The notes: generated by a model from the sequence alone, not told the origin. A DNA stretch of 64,000 bases from Cranoglanis bouderius (GCA_023630585.1 CM042539.1:30903255-30967254); one strand, 5' to 3'; shown: positions 1 through 13,567, counted from the stretch's first letter. A program made the numbers and translations.

Positions 1-686
1 CAAATTATAACCGTCGTGTTTATCCGGAATATCTAAATTATTTACGTTATTGACACAGCTGGCTAGCAACTACAACCGGTTAGCTTGCTAGCCTTCTAGC
101 ATTGTTTGCTGTATTTTTAAACACTCGCTCGATTAGCTTCACAGCTAATTTACACAGTTTCACTCAAATTCTAACCAAAAACGCCACGTTTAACATGACA
201 TGGCATTTAATTATGCACTGGGTTAAAAAAAACAAAAAAACAAAAATAAAACCCAAACAAAAACCGCTGAGGTAAGTGAATACCACCGAGCTAGCTAGCT
301 AACTAAATTTAGCACGATAGGCTATTATGTAACAAGGGGGGGTTATTACGAAATATCACTAAAATAGTGTTGTTTAAAAACATGAAATTCATAGTTGTAT
401 CAAATGATTAGTGCAAATTTGTGAAATTTGTCATTTCGGCAAAGTTTTTGCTAAAACTACAGGATGTAAGTAAGTGTTAGTGTTGGCTAAGCTACACACA
501 GCCTGGACGCAGAGCAAGCTTAAAATACTAAAATAAAAAGAATAATAAAAGCAAGTGTAGCTTTGTAATTTATTGAAACGAAGCCGATTCTTCACCGAGT
601 TTATCCTTTAGCCTGCGTCAAGGCGAATAAAAACATGCAGCTGAGAAATCTAGTTTTGTGCGCTCAGCGCTGCAAAGCAAACCACG

Positions 687-809
687 GCTGTATCCCAAAC
701 CGCGCGCCGTTTGACACGTAGTGCACTCGCGAGGGCGCACGCGCCATTACTGCAGGCCCTACGCAAGTGCGAGTTACATAGGGAGCATGGGTCGGTTTGG
801 GATCGAGCC
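687..809. repeat. Short MITE-like element with terminal inverted repeats
   Basis: The left end (687-703) reads GGCTGTATCCCAAACCG. The reverse complement of the right end (793-809) is GGCTCGATCCCAAACCG, so about 15 of 17 positions match. The interior is unusually GC-rich for its surroundings and has no open frame of note. The size and structure fit a small non-autonomous DNA transposon. No clear target duplication was found and the superfamily is not assigned. Confidence 0.5.
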
Positions 810-1804
810 CGCAAGAGATGCTATCGCAAGTTAGCAAATCGCCGGTCCACACCCAAATACAGACATATTGGGACGCAAAGGTGGAAAAAATCATTGCAAT
901 GGATTAAAATGTTCGTTTTTTTTTTTTTTTTTTTTTTAAAAACACTAAACAAAATGCACACTTACTCATGCTTCATGAGTCCGGACGCCTTCATCTTCTC
1001 TTTAATAAAAAACATTGACTTATTCCGTCGGTCGCCATATCGACCGTGTGTCTGTGTGTAGCAGTCATCGAAGTTCTTCAGGAGTTCCTCTCTTTTACAC
1101 ACAAACACTCACTTGAAAAGGAGGCGCAGCTCCATCTGCCGGTTATGAATGGTACTGCACTCTACAGTTTCACGGCTAGTACGAAAAATCACACTATTTA
1201 TTGTTTATTTATCTTTTTTTTTTTCAGTAGTCGAATTAATTTTATTTCTTACTTGTACAAATAACCTGGACGCTATGTAGAACATGATTAAAAAAAAAAA
1301 CAAAAAAAAAAAAACAATGAAGTAAGCCATGGCCTTAGCACAAGTTTATAAAAGTCTCCAAGAATCAAAACTGAAGTTTTGTGGCTTTTAGTATGAATAT
1401 GTTCGCCTTAAGGTTGTCTATAAGCTATTGTGATCCAAAACGATGACAGGATTCGCGTTTAGAAGATATATGCGTTCGAATTTTACAGTCTCTCTCTACC
1501 ACCCATATGGATCAACAGTTTTAATGACATCATTCTGCACTTCAGCTTGTCATCAGATTGTCTGTCCAATCAAATCCTCTCTAGAATCTGAAGTGTCCCA
1601 CTTCCAACACTTGTAGGTTTCCTGGCTGTGAGGTAAGCTAAATGCTATTGGCTATTAAAAAGGGGGAGGAGACACTTGATATGTCCCGCCCTGACCTCCT
1701 GTTTCAGTGGAAATTACGTCAACACATCGAGTAATGCTGCGAGTTTCAAGGCACTCGCATGAAAAACTGACTTCTGGTCCTGTCAGTCGTTTTATAGACA
1801 CTTG

Positions 1805-2095
1805 CTCTGTCCCAATTCGCCTACTTATACTATGCACTAAAAGTATGTACTCATTTTGTGAAGAAAAAGTACATATTTTTGAGGGTGTAGCAAAAGTGTA
1901 TGCAAGTACCGGGACATACTAACATGTCATGTTACGGAAAAGAACAGCTTTTCTTCCTTCACTATTCCTTATATGGGTTATCATTTATTTTACCAAGTAT
2001 ATTTCGTGCTTAACATTTAAGTTCTTACACTTAAATACTGAAGACGCATCACCGCCGTTACACTCGTCCGCCATGTTTTAATTTGGGATACTCAT
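1805..2095. repeat. Probable non-autonomous DNA transposon remnant
   Basis: Begins near CTGTCCCAATTCGCC and ends near AATTTGGGATACTC, so both edges carry a loosely inverted CCCAAtT core. The interior (AAAGTATGTACTC..., a run of AAGAAAAAGTAC) resembles repeats commonly seen in teleost introns. The termini match poorly, so this is a tentative call. Confidence 0.35.
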
Positions 2096-2124
2096 TTACA
2101 CTAATTCTCATCTCGGATACTATT

Positions 2125-2340
2125 TAGGACGGATAGTCGTCTGGTTCCTCTCAAGGTTTCTTCCTCATATCGTCTCAGGGAGTTTTTCCTTGCCACCGTC
2201 GCCGCTGGCTTGCTCATTGGGGATAAATTCATACATTTAAAATCTATGTCCTGAGTTTATATATTTCTGTAAAGCTGCTTTGGGACAATGTCCGTTGTTA
2301 AAAGCGCTATACAAATAAACTGAACTTGAACTTGAACTTG
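2125..2340 (+). repeat. Retroposon 3' tail (SINE/LINE), ending in (CTTGAA)n
   Basis: Contains the block TTCCTTGCCACCGTCGCC, then TGTAAAGCTGCTTTGGGACAA, AAAAGCGCTATACAAATAAA and a terminal CTTGAA repeat. This order is typical of a very common teleost retroposon tail. A decayed relative of its last part lies at about 58430-58510. The family name is not assigned. Confidence 0.6.
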
Positions 2341-2769
2341 GATAGTAGGTGATACTGGGGGCGGGGCTTCGTGAACATGGTCGGGAATCATTTAAATGCC
2401 TCGTTTGTATAATAATCCTTCAGCATGATCATGATCATCGCTACCTCCACTATAGTAACGGTTTCAAGCTATCGCTAGAATTGGAATTTTACATGGAGTG
2501 ATACAAACAGTGAAACGTCCCAGTGCCAACTAACTGTTGTATAATTTTAATACAATAGCATCTCTGCTGCATTTCAAATTACTGGTTTATATTAATGCAT
2601 TATCGTTTCTATAGCAATTGTATTGCAGACATGCAACATAAACAGAAAAGAAAGTGTTGTTATACAGTACACTATAATTGTTGATACAGTTACGTTTTCG
2701 GTAAGGAGACGTTTATTTACCAGTTTATAGTAGGAGTCTCCAGTCAGTCTCAGAGTAGTTTGTGCTTCT

Positions 2770-2772
<3 letters not shown>

Positions 2773-2865
<93 letters not shown>
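2773..2865. repeat. (TA)n microsatellite, ~45 units
   Basis: An almost perfect AT dinucleotide run. Its only apparent open frame is an artefact of alternating Ile/Tyr codons on the minus strand. Confidence 0.95.
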
Positions 2866-2868
<3 letters not shown>

Positions 2869-3951
2869 CTTGAATATCCACTGCAGTAGTTAATAATTGT
2901 AGCTTTTATTTTTTGTTTCATCTATAGAACATTTATTGGAGCTTGACTTAAGTCCCAGGTCACACGGCCTCACACTCTGAGCAGCACCATCCTCCAAAAG
3001 GCCTCTAAATTAATACCTACCGTTAGATTTAAACGAAATCATGAGTGGGATGCACCGACTTACACGATAAATCCTGCAGTCGGTGTCCAAGGCATTAAAG
3101 CAGGCTTTTATTTTCCATTTTGTTCTAATCCGTCCGATTTCTGCGGGGATTAGCAGACCAATCATGAATACTGAGTGAGAGTCGACATGTTTGAAGATAA
3201 GGACGGGTTTATTATACCAGTACAGGTGGACGTGGCCAGGATTGAGACATGTATTGGGTCTCTTTAGGAGTCGTATATGCAACTAGGATATATGTACAGA
3301 GAGCCAGGACAAAATGACGCTTTAACTCCGTAAACTGTGGTGGAGGAGCTGCAAATGCAAATCGGCAAATGCACAACGGTAAATAATTCTGTTCTGATTT
3401 TGTTATGCATGTTTGAAATGTTGAGGTTACGAACATGCTTTATAAAGTTTACTTATGCCTTTGTTGAAGTGCAATTTTTCATTTTCAAGAAATTACAGTT
3501 TTCATAAACAAGTCAACAGATGTATGTTTCATAAAATTTATAAAAATGTTGTATGACATTTTTCAGTAACAGTAAGTTTTTCATCATGGGAAAGTCTTTC
3601 AGGACTATTTATAGCTACGTGATAACAGGAACTAACTTGTTTTGGTTCCTACAAATAATATGGAATAAAAAAAGATGCTGAAATTTTTCACCTATTCAAG
3701 CTCATCCATGGCTCTGATGTGATTTAGAGTGCTTGTGGAATCTCAAAATTAACTCCTGCTGCAAGGTTCCTAATCTAGCAATATGAAACCATTCTTATTT
3801 TGTAGCACATTATAGAACGTAGTGCGTGGAAAGAGGAATCCCTGAAACGGCTTGGATAAAGTTTTATTACTTTTTTTTTTTTCTGCCACTGCTAATGAAA
3901 GAAGCAGAAGGAAAAGAAGACCTCCCTGATCGAGCACTACAAAGCAGCGGC

Positions 3952-5905
3952 ATGGAGGCGAATGCTCAACTAAAAAATGCTGGCACCCAGATGTTGCATC
4001 ACATGGTTCAATCTGCTCCTGGTTCTGATGGCTCCTGTAATTCTCCCTCGGGCTCAGCTGTATCTGCCTTACAGTCAAAATTCAAGGAACTATCTCAGAG
4101 GCGGTCTAAAGGGAAAGAGATACATGATGTTCCGCTTGAAGTTCCGTCAGAACCTTTGCAGAAGAAATCAGATAAAGAACAGTCATCTTTGAACATCCCA
4201 GAAGTCAAGATATCCAAGTCGAGCAGCAGCGCTGATGAAGTTTCTGATGTTCAAAACCTCACAACTTCAAGCCACCTAAAGGAGCTAAGAGACTCCATTC
4301 CCAGTCTTGACTGTGGCCTTAGTGAAGGATCCAGAATGGAGAATTTCACATCAAGTGGACATGGTGGCACCCTTTTATCAAAGCCAACTTCTCCAAGGTA
4401 TTGGACACCGCCGAAAGGTTTTTGGAGAGTGGCCCAACCAGAAACCCTTGTTTCTAACAGAGAGGTCAGTTCTTTATCAATAACCATGAAGAACATAGAA
4501 AATGCCAGGGAGGAGGAACAGAAGATTAGAATTGGAGGTATTGTGGTTCACAAAGATTTGGACAGCTTGGAGAGCTCTTTCCAAAGATGTTTCCGAAAGG
4601 AACAAAGTCCACCAGATCAACTTGGGAAAGAAGATATTACAGAAACAGAGAAAGCCCAAAGTACCACGACCACTTCAGCCATGCTTGCAGAAGGACAGTA
4701 TCAGCCTCCACTGATAAACAAAGGTGAGATCTTTTAGTTCTTTTTATATAGAACTTCGTGGTCAGTTGTATTGTTTTACACAACAATATCTTTGTAGTAT
4801 GTGGAGTCCCAAAGCCAGCACACACTGCTTTTTATGATCTGTGAGCAGATGGCTCCATTCCTTTATGAGATTACAGATGTTGGGGGCTGGGAGCAACAGG
4901 ACTATGGATAATAACATTTTAATACCATGTGATGAAACCTGAGGCTGAAATCTGCTGCCCTGGATCTCAGAAGCGTTGTGCAACTGCAGAAAGACAATGT
5001 CAGAGTTTGCAAGGTTTAGCACAACCTTTTCAGAAGTATATAACTATTGTAACAGTACTATAACAGTAAAATAATAGTCCTTCACAAAACACACAGGTTT
5101 ATCACAGCAGAACAATCAGGCAAGCTGTCCCAGGCCCAGACCAAGTGGTGACCCAGGGGATCCACTGACGTGTAGAATAGGCCTATTTGATTGTAATATA
5201 AGCTAAAATTGTGTCTCTATTCCAACTGGTACTGATAAGATCACACTAAAGGGTTCAAACTTGTTTTTATTACTCTTGGCTGGTTGAAGGCATGCCTCAG
5301 AGTCTCATCTTGAAAATGCTTCATAATCCTAGAGTCCCCAGGTAGGTATGGATGGGGAACCTCTCCACCCCCCGGGTTCACCCTGACTTCCTGAAGGACG
5401 GACAGTGCCTCACTAGGTAGAGATGCACGTATCTTACACCTTGCCACCCCATCCACTAGGATTAGTGGATGGCTTAGGTGAGGACTAACACTGCCTTCAC
5501 ACTATAGTTCTGCTAGATCAGGGGAAGGGCAAGTTTGTGGCAAGTCTCCATAGCAGCATATCAGTCCTTGATACAAGGTTTTGACACCACTGTAATACCC
5601 TGTTATGCGGGGAGGGAAATGAGTATCATATCTGCCAGGGACATTACACCTTCACACCTGCAGAGGGACCCCTCCCAAAATCACTTCCTGTTCATAGACT
5701 ATATAAAGCATGTGTAATCATGCACACACTGCAAAGTCTTGCTGTTGCCTTTGCATTCTGTTTAATATTCTGGTATCTGACCCTTGCCTTGATCTTTCGA
5801 CTTCTCTTTGGATTTGCCCTTTAGATATATTGGATATTGTGTTTGACCTTGTGGTGCTTTTCAGACTTTCTTTTGCCAACATAAATCACTTGTCAAATGT
5901 AGTTT

Positions 5906-5945
<40 letters not shown>

Positions 5946-8900
5946 GTGTTCGACCCATAAATAGTCTAGCATAAATCACACAAAGGTGTAGACACTCACT
6001 CGTTACTTGCTCGTTCTCCGCAACTCCTCCATTCCTTCACAATCAGTGCTTTACCCCCATTGTTTTCCACAACAATAACCAATCATCCTTAAAGGCAAAC
6101 CTTGGGGAGTCATTTTGGGGGGTCAGTTGTCAAATGTGGCTTGAAGAAACAGATACAATTACTTACTTTTATGACATCTAGCTAGCATATAACACAGACT
6201 CACTCCTCACACACTCTCGTTGACACCTAGGAGCAAATTAGAGTTGCTACTCCACTTATGTTTTTGGATGTTTTTGGGAGGTGGGAGGAAGCTGGAGGAC
6301 ATGGAGGAAACCCATGTAGAGATGGAGACCTATGTGGGGGACAAGTGAAACTCTGCTAAAGTCTTCTTAGTGATTTGAGCAATTAAGTTTAAATGTTTTA
6401 AAAGCCTCTTGCATCCTGATACTTAAAATGTGTGAACAAGGTCTATATTTTGTTACTCGTCCAATAGATTGTAGCAGTAATATTAGCAATATGCCTGGTA
6501 ATACATTAATTAGTCAGACACCAGAGGATGAGAGGATCATTGGAATTATAGTATGGAATAAACATCTTATTCTAGAAAACTAGGTGCGTAATTCTGTGTT
6601 TTAGAGCACGTTTTTGCTTCATAGTGAAATGATTAGAAGTCTTCGTGTCTTTCTGTGTCTTTCTATAGGTTTACCACCATCTTATAAAGAGGCTAAGTGG
6701 GACACAGCAATCGTCTTTGGATCAGAGTTTAACTTTAGGTAAAGATTGTAGATATTGTACAAAGATCTTGTAGATATTCAAATGCATTTTATTAATCTAT
6801 TTTTTCCCATGCACAAATTTGGAACAGATTATATTTAAGCAGCTTTATGAGCTGCATACTGGGGCTCCATAATCTGCTCCACAGTTGAGCTCTGACTGTG
6901 AGAACACTGATGCTAGAAATGTGGATGACAAACATTAACTAGCTAATTAATGACACTAACGATAGCTAGCACATTTTATATGGATGTGTGAAAGCATAAA
7001 GACAGTAAAAACAAGACCAGGGAAATATGGACTCCAAACAAAAGCAAGCTAACTTCTTAATGAATGACTAGCAGTAATGTGAATAATACTGTGATAATTT
7101 CAATTTAAAATGTTTAAGTTTTAAGGAAGGTTCCTCCATTCTAATGTTTTAAAAGTGTTACAAAAATCAACCAATCTTTTTCCCCCAGTGTATGAGTTGT
7201 TCCAGTTCTTGCAAGAGATAGCAGTGATAGTTGATCTTAAAAATGCTTTTTGGCATGTGGTTTTAAATTTGTACTAAATTTAATTAGTTTGTCAGCAGTA
7301 CAGCAGTTATTACTTGACATATTTAAATATGAACATTGTATATGGTATTATATCAATTACAATAAGTTTTATTTGGCCACAATTATAACAGGTTTACCTT
7401 CTTACTTGTTGTATATAGATCCGACTTGACTCTAAGCCCACGCCATGAGCAGGCGAAGCGTTTGCTGGAAAGAGCCAGATTAAAGGCTCGCACTCAAAAC
7501 CAAAATAGTGACCATGGAACTCAAGCCACTCAGAGAGAAGTCCTGTAAGTGACCACGTCTTTTGACCTGCCCTTTCCTTCACTTTATTTACTAGTCCTTA
7601 GAAGAGTCACAGTGTCCACTTAATAAACTTCTGATATAAATAATTACTCTCGTAAAAGATTTGCAGCAGAAGTGTTAGTACAGCTTCAGTACTTGACCGA
7701 TTCACAAATCAAAAGATGTCTTTCACCAAGGAACCAAAGAACATGCAAACACATTTGATAATAATGCTAATAACTCTGACCATACAAAATGGCTGAATTG
7801 TTATGGTTAAGATTTGACTGGAATTTAGTTTGACTCCTTGAAGTGGTCTAATGCTTAACCGTCACTTTATGTATGATTACAGAGAATTCTAATCATGTGG
7901 TGTTCGAAAAAGTCGATTTTTCTTTTGAAATGTAGTAAATAAAAGTCAAAAGTCTGAGGTAAAAGAAAAACTCAAGTGCAGATACTTAAAACCATGTTGT
8001 AACTATAGTAAAAAGTAATTATACTTTATTGCTCCTCACCTAGCTGGGGTGCAAAAATATTGGCATACTGATAAAGAGAACATGTAATAAAGACTTTAAC
8101 ATAAACTCTGTTCAATTTATACAAATCAGTTACACAACAGATTAATAGGCAGAAACTGGATCTGGTGATGTTCTCATTTAGAGCCATGCTGTGAGTTGCA
8201 TAATCATGCTCTCAACAGCCAATTATTATCTGGGATGTCCATTTTATGTCATTAATCCTGTCTCATAATGATCACAAAACCGAACACATATACACATGGT
8301 AAAATTAATTTTAATCCTCTACAGTTTTATCTGTAAAGTTAGTTAATCCATTTAGCATGGCGTAATATACTAATGTGGTGTTTAATGACAGGCAGGATTT
8401 TTATTTTTATTATACTATTAAAATTGAAAAGGATAACAGGGGAGCAGTAATTCCATGAGCTAGCATTTAACACAGTCAAAGGTTGTTGGTGTGAAAGAAT
8501 CATTGGAATTAGTTGACCACATTTATTTTGGTGAATAATTCAAGTAAATATTAAATTAAGCTTAGTTTAATCTGTTCCTGTAGTTATATTCTATTCACAT
8601 ATTTGTTAGTTATACTTTTCTGTTTAGTTCCTCATATTAACATCCAATAAGTTTCGCCACATGAAGTGCTAGGACTTGAACCCCCAACCTTCTGATTAGT
8701 AACCCAGTGATTAACCACTGAGCCAACAAAACCATCAAGAGACCACAAATAATTTCTCCTTTTTCTCCTCTTCAACTTTAGGGAGTTGTTACCAATGCGT
8801 AATCCACCACTACAGATCATCACAACTACTAATGAGCAGAAATTACCTCTGCCTGTCCAGCTGCAGGATGTCCGAGGCAGGAACAGTGAGCATGGTGCTC

Positions 8901-11772
8901 ACTTGCAGAGGGAAGGTCAATTACTCAGTCATGTCCACTTTGAGGATGAGTCAAAGAAAGAGGCAGAGCATCGGTACCTAGATAGAGTTTGTAAGCGTGG
9001 GCTGGTGTTGATGGACAGTTCACTATCTAACCAGCAACCAAAGGCACAACTGCCTCTCACAGTCTCACAAGGGAACGAAGGTTTAGGTTCAAGCCACAGT
9101 AGTGTAGGAATCTCATTAGCCAGTCTGACTAATCAAGGAGATCCCTCTCTGGAGACTGTATTGTGCAAGGATGAGCCCAGGAAATGCGAGGCCTGTGGGA
9201 GCATCCTGACACCCAGTTATCCCAAAGAATCTAGGCAAAATGCAGAAGGACACAGAAACTCAGGTAATCAGGGAGTCACTTCTGGTCAATCAAGTCATCA
9301 AATCATTCAACCAAATCTTTTAGAAGGTACTACTTTGATTGGAAGCTCCAGCCTGGATGAGAACGTCGAGGCTGCAGGAGCAAGTGATGCTGGAGAGAGA
9401 GTATCAGCTTTCGGCAAGCTCCGCAGGAGGAGTCGCAAAGGGGAAAACAGGGTTGAGACGAGTCATGGCCCTTATGCTCGTGGTCAAGATCTCTTAGCAC
9501 AACGACGGAATTCTAGGACCAGATCCAGTCTGGAGGAGGTGGCTGGGCCTCGTTCCAAACCAGCACGAGGTGTTACTTTTGCTATTGATTCCTTTACACC
9601 AACAGCTACAAGTTCCAGAAACAATAGGGATTCTGCTGGGATACAGCTGCCCATCAAATCAGCTTTGAAGTCTGGGTCCAAGAGCAGGCCAATGGAGCAG
9701 CACGGGGTGATGATTCTGCCTTCAGCTCAAGAGGTGGAGAGAAGTCCTCATCCTTCTGTTGCTACCCCTCAGGACTTTGGTACACCTTCTCAGGTTCCAC
9801 AAATCTCCTCAGGACTCACTCCTTGTATCAAACCATCCACTCTCAGGTACTCCTCACCTGCAGTAACTCCAGTAGATCCAGTGGATGGTAAGCATAATAA
9901 TTAGTGTTCCTTTGTTGTTCATGGCCTTAGTCCTCCTGTTTTGGGTTCTTACCATATTTGTGACATATTCCCATTGCTTACATGGCTTGAATAATTATAC
10001 CATTGAGCTTATATTTCTGAACCAAGCATGGATCTTTCACTCTTTATTCACTAGCCCATTCGCCAAGTGAGGATACCACCTGTGCTGCATCTCGTCCACC
10101 AGATTGTTGGCCAATTGTCCGAGGTGCGGCCATGTCAAAGACCGAGGACTTGAGAGCAGAACTTCTGCGATCAGAACACCGCAAAGCTGAATTACAGTGG
10201 GATGAAAACTTAGCTCCTTCACGGTATGTTCTTTTATCCTTACAAAAGTAAGTCATATTTTAGTGGAAACTTTGTAGTGAAGGTCGCCAACTCATCCCTT
10301 GGTGGAATATTGTTTATATAGCCAGCCAAATAGCAAGAGGTTTTATTTAGTCCAGATAAAAGCATGTTAGATCTTGTTTAGTTTTAGCAGATGGGGGAGG
10401 AGGCTGCTAATTATTTTTGTGCGTAGGAAAACATTGGAGCGGGAAGGTCGCTCCAAACTCTCCCTACGCCGTTTTTTCTCAGCCATGGGCCTGAACAGCA
10501 TGGGAAAGATGGTGAAGGGCAGTCGGTCCAGCAGCATGGAGCAGTTGTCCTTTTCCACAGCCAGAGCTTCTCCAAGTCCCACTCACAAAGGTCAAACTCT
10601 GTTGCAGAGAACACCCTCTCTTCAGTCCCTCCATACTGTTAGTATAGCTACTTATCTATACTGGAAATCTTCTCAAAATCTCAGACACTAATTAAACTGG
10701 TCTTTGAGATTTTAATAGCATTGTTCTTCATTTACTTCCACCAGGAGTCTCCTCTTGCTCAGCTGCGTAAAGCCTCTTCTGTACAGAGCCTGCAGTCTCC
10801 GAAGAAAAAATATGACCGCTCGACTATTCTTGGAGAGCTTCATTCGCCTCTTACTCTGGGACCAAGGTTTGTTGGGAACACTAATGTATTAAGAATACAA
10901 AAGCTGTAATATAGTACTTTACCACAGCACTGCTGAATTCTTGAATCTAACAGCATGGCTCTTATATTAGTTCGAGTGGTAATTTAATCACAGGTGTATA
11001 TTAATGCACTCGTTCACAGGGACTTGTATGGTGGACACTCCGGATAATCTTAGGCTAATAATACACACAGTGTTTTATTCTTTACAAAAAGTATAGATGA
11101 TACCAATAAAAGCTTGTTTTTTTTCTTCACACTTATGCTTATCTCTGCTTTTTTTTTTTAGGGATGTTCATATTAAAAAGGGAATGGAAAACTTAGATGC
11201 CGCTCAAGTTTCAGGTCCAATGGGCCGAATTATCCAGACTTTCCCTGATGGCTCTTTGTTGCTAGAGCTCACTAGACCAGTCAACGCGCCTTTCGGTTTT
11301 GTCATCTCTAGAGGAAAAGGTCGACCGGACTCAGGTACTAATCGGACTCTTCTGCATTAGTAAAAGTTTCCATCATAAGGTATGAACAAATAAAACAGAC
11401 ACTAAAAAGATACATTTTTTTGCTTAGCTAGTTCATTTTTAATGACTTACATCAAGGGTTTTCTTCATTTCTGTCTGAATTAGGATATTAGTAATATAGC
11501 AAAAGCATAACGTAACACTGCTTTACTGGTTCAAGTGTCTGCACTAATGAAATGAACCTGTTAACTCTCTCTTTATAGGAATATATGTGGAGCAAGTGGG
11601 AGGCAGTGCCACAGAGAACATCTACACCAGCCTTTTGGGAGTAGGAGATGAAATCCTGGAGGTAAACGGAGAGAAGGTGACTGGACTGAGCCTCGATCAG
11701 GTGACCTGTCTGATGACCCGCGAGAGTACGGCTACTGTCCGGATCCTTCCACATCGCTGGATCCAACACTGA
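3952..11772 (+). CDS. PDZ-domain protein, KIAA1614-like, nine exons
   Basis: Exons read from splice sites: 3952-4723, 6669-6738, 7419-7544, 8782-9887, 10055-10223, 10427-10637, 10748-10866, 11162-11334, 11579-11772. All join in frame for 2,940 nt (979 aa, stop TGA at 11770). Most of the protein is Ser-rich and disordered, with short conserved-looking blocks (RYWTPPKGFWRV, LPPSYKEAKWDTAIVFGSEF, RLLERARLKAR). The last two exons form one PDZ domain: residues such as PFGFVISRGKGRPDSG correspond to the carboxylate-binding loop, and EILEVNGEKVTGLSL to the following strands and helix. PDZ domains bind C-terminal peptides, so a scaffold role is inferred. The KIAA1614 match is from memory and has no assigned biochemistry. 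The start is uncertain: ATG 3952 has a good context, ATG 3895 is in frame, and a polypyrimidine tract ending in CAG at 3907 could instead mark an acceptor with an upstream exon. Confidence 0.8.
4724..6668 (+). other. Intron 1 of the PDZ-protein gene
   Basis: Bounded by AAG|GTGAGA and CTATAG|G. About 1.9 kb with no exon-like open frame. It contains a (CT)n tract near 5907-5943 and otherwise AT-rich unique-looking sequence. Confidence 0.75.
5907..5943. repeat. (CT)n microsatellite
   Basis: A run of about 17 CT units in the first intron of the PDZ-protein gene. Confidence 0.95.
8640..8745 (-). repeat. tRNA-derived SINE head
   Basis: Read on the minus strand it gives GGCTCAGTGGTTAATCACTG, then a GGTTGGGGGTTCAAGTCC segment. 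These correspond to the A and B boxes of a tRNA-derived promoter. It lies about 40 bp upstream of the large coding exon at 8782. It is similar to the SINE at 28127 and is not a functional tRNA: no complete cloverleaf can be drawn. Confidence 0.6.
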
Positions 11773-11924
11773 ACTGCACAACCACGCAAAAGCCAATACC
11801 AAGAAATTGATCCAGCTACAATTATTGAATTTTGCATATTAGAAAAAAAATGAAAGGATGGAATGCGCACCAAGTCCTACCAAGTTTATGCTGTTACTAT
11901 ATAAACAATAACTATTGTCTTAAC

Positions 11925-12000
11925 CATGCTGTTATAGAAAATGAATCAACACCTTCTGACCAATCAGATCTGCGAATTCAACAGTGCTGTTGTATAAAGA
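11925..12000 (+). repeat. Fragment of the GCTGTTATAGAAAA / CTGACCAATCAG repeat family
   Basis: Carries GCTGTTATAGAAAATGAATC, ACACCTTCTGACCAATCAGA and GCGAATTCAACAG. These are the end motifs of an interspersed family found many times in this window, chiefly in introns. Confidence 0.65.
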
Positions 12001-12156
12001 TCACATAGCTAACTTTTCATTTAATTCAACTTAATTCACAGACGTAGGATTGAAATGCATTATGGGTTATACACATATATACCTCGGCCACCAAGCTTAT
12101 GTAACAAAATATATCCAGTGATATGAACTGTCCTGCTTATTAATACATTCAGTTTA

Positions 12157-12162
12157 AATAAA
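12157..12162 (+). terminator. Candidate polyadenylation signal AATAAA of the PDZ-protein gene
   Basis: Located ~385 bp after the stop codon and ~240 bp before the next gene's ATG. Other AATAAA copies lie nearby (about 12170 and 12316), so the exact site is not decided. Confidence 0.4.
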
Positions 12163-12404
12163 AAGTTGAAAATAAATAGTTTAAAATAAATCAATAAAAC
12201 ATTTAAAATAAATAGTATAAAACTTACTTAATTAATACTTAATACTTAATAGTATACCCAGTTATCTAAAATGTATTTATTTATTTATTTTGTGACTTGT
12301 TGTATTCAATTAGAAAATAAAAAGAATGTGTGCTTAATGATGTATTATTTAATCTATTTAATAAAAACAATTTAATTATGCAAATAATTGAGTGTGTCCA
12401 GATC

Positions 12405-13480
12405 ATGGCCATCTCCATTCACCATCCCGGAGCCAAACAGATCCCTCAGCCTTATACTGAGTGCCACATTCTTTCTGTCTCCGTAAGAGACCGGAGTAAC
12501 ACTGTGCTGGCCATGCTGCTTCTACAGGTATCTATCCTGCTTTGGTTTGGAGTCTTTAGGTTCGGTTTCTCCGATGCGCTCGTGGACCTAGAACCGATCC
12601 GGACCGAGTCAGCCCTGCTCAAACCGAAGGTGATGATCGCCATTCTGGCTCGCAATTCCGAACACAGCCTTCCTTTTTACCTGGGCTGCATCGAACGCTT
12701 GGACTATCCAAAGGACAGGATTGCTATCTGGTAACTGCTCCTTGTTTGCTGAATCCCAAAAGTTTTTAAAAACTTATTTACCGTTCCTTTCTTTTCTTTT
12801 CCAGTTGTGGTTTGAGGGACTGCGTGCTAAAGGAATTCAGACAGAATAGTGAAAAGACACCACATTGGATTCTATAGTGCATGTGTAACATAAAATGGAT
12901 AAACATTACATACAGCTAAGAAATATCATACTTATATCATACAGCACTATATAAAAGTGTATGACAAATTTTGCTTGTCTTTATACATGTCCTCCATTTT
13001 AGGAACATCCGTACGCGTGTGTGTCCTGATAGAGAGAGGGGCCCTAATCGGCACCCTGGTCTGAAATATGCTGCGCTTGAACAGTAAACAGTGCTGAGGG
13101 GCAACAAGGAGACTCGCAGCGTAGTGATAAAATGCAGACAGAGACTATGACTTGTTCACTGCATGATAACTCTACAAGCTAATATACAAGCTAGTCACAG
13201 TGCAAGTGTTTACATTAAATAGAATTAAAGAAATAATCTTTGAGAAGGTTAACTTTACAGAATATATCAACTTAGCCCAAATGTACATTTAATGTCAACT
13301 GAACACCCTCTGTCTTTCAAGAATTCTGGTAATTCTATACTCTCTCTTTCTTTTTCTTCTGCTTTATCGCTAAAATTCTGTTAATTCTATGCTCTCTTTC
13401 TATTATTCTGTTAATTCGATTCTCTCTCTTTATATTATTCTGTTAATTCTATGCTCTCTTTCTATTAGTCTGTTAATTCT

Positions 13481-13567
<87 letters not shown>

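Larger units (their letters stand above)
1..3894. other. Upstream non-coding region
   Basis: No convincing exon is seen. The region is AT-rich with A/T homopolymer runs, two MITE-like repeats, a retroposon tail and a long (TA)n tract, each listed separately. The open frames here are short and composed of simple repeat or low-complexity sequence. The promoter and any 5' untranslated exon of the PDZ-protein gene that follows probably lie in this stretch, but I cannot place them. Confidence 0.6.

Noticed and set aside
2592..2921. Minus-strand open frame of 109 codons
   Set aside because: Its core is a long Ile-Tyr alternation translated from the (TA)n microsatellite.
3826..3951. N-terminal extension of the PDZ protein from ATG 3826
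   Set aside because: The peptide passes through a polypyrimidine tract (translated as a Phe/Tyr run) that looks like an intron acceptor region rather than coding sequence.
8640..8745. Functional tRNA gene
   Set aside because: Only A/B-box-like promoter segments are present and no complete cloverleaf can be formed. It is a SINE head. The same applies to 28127, 45968 and 49985.
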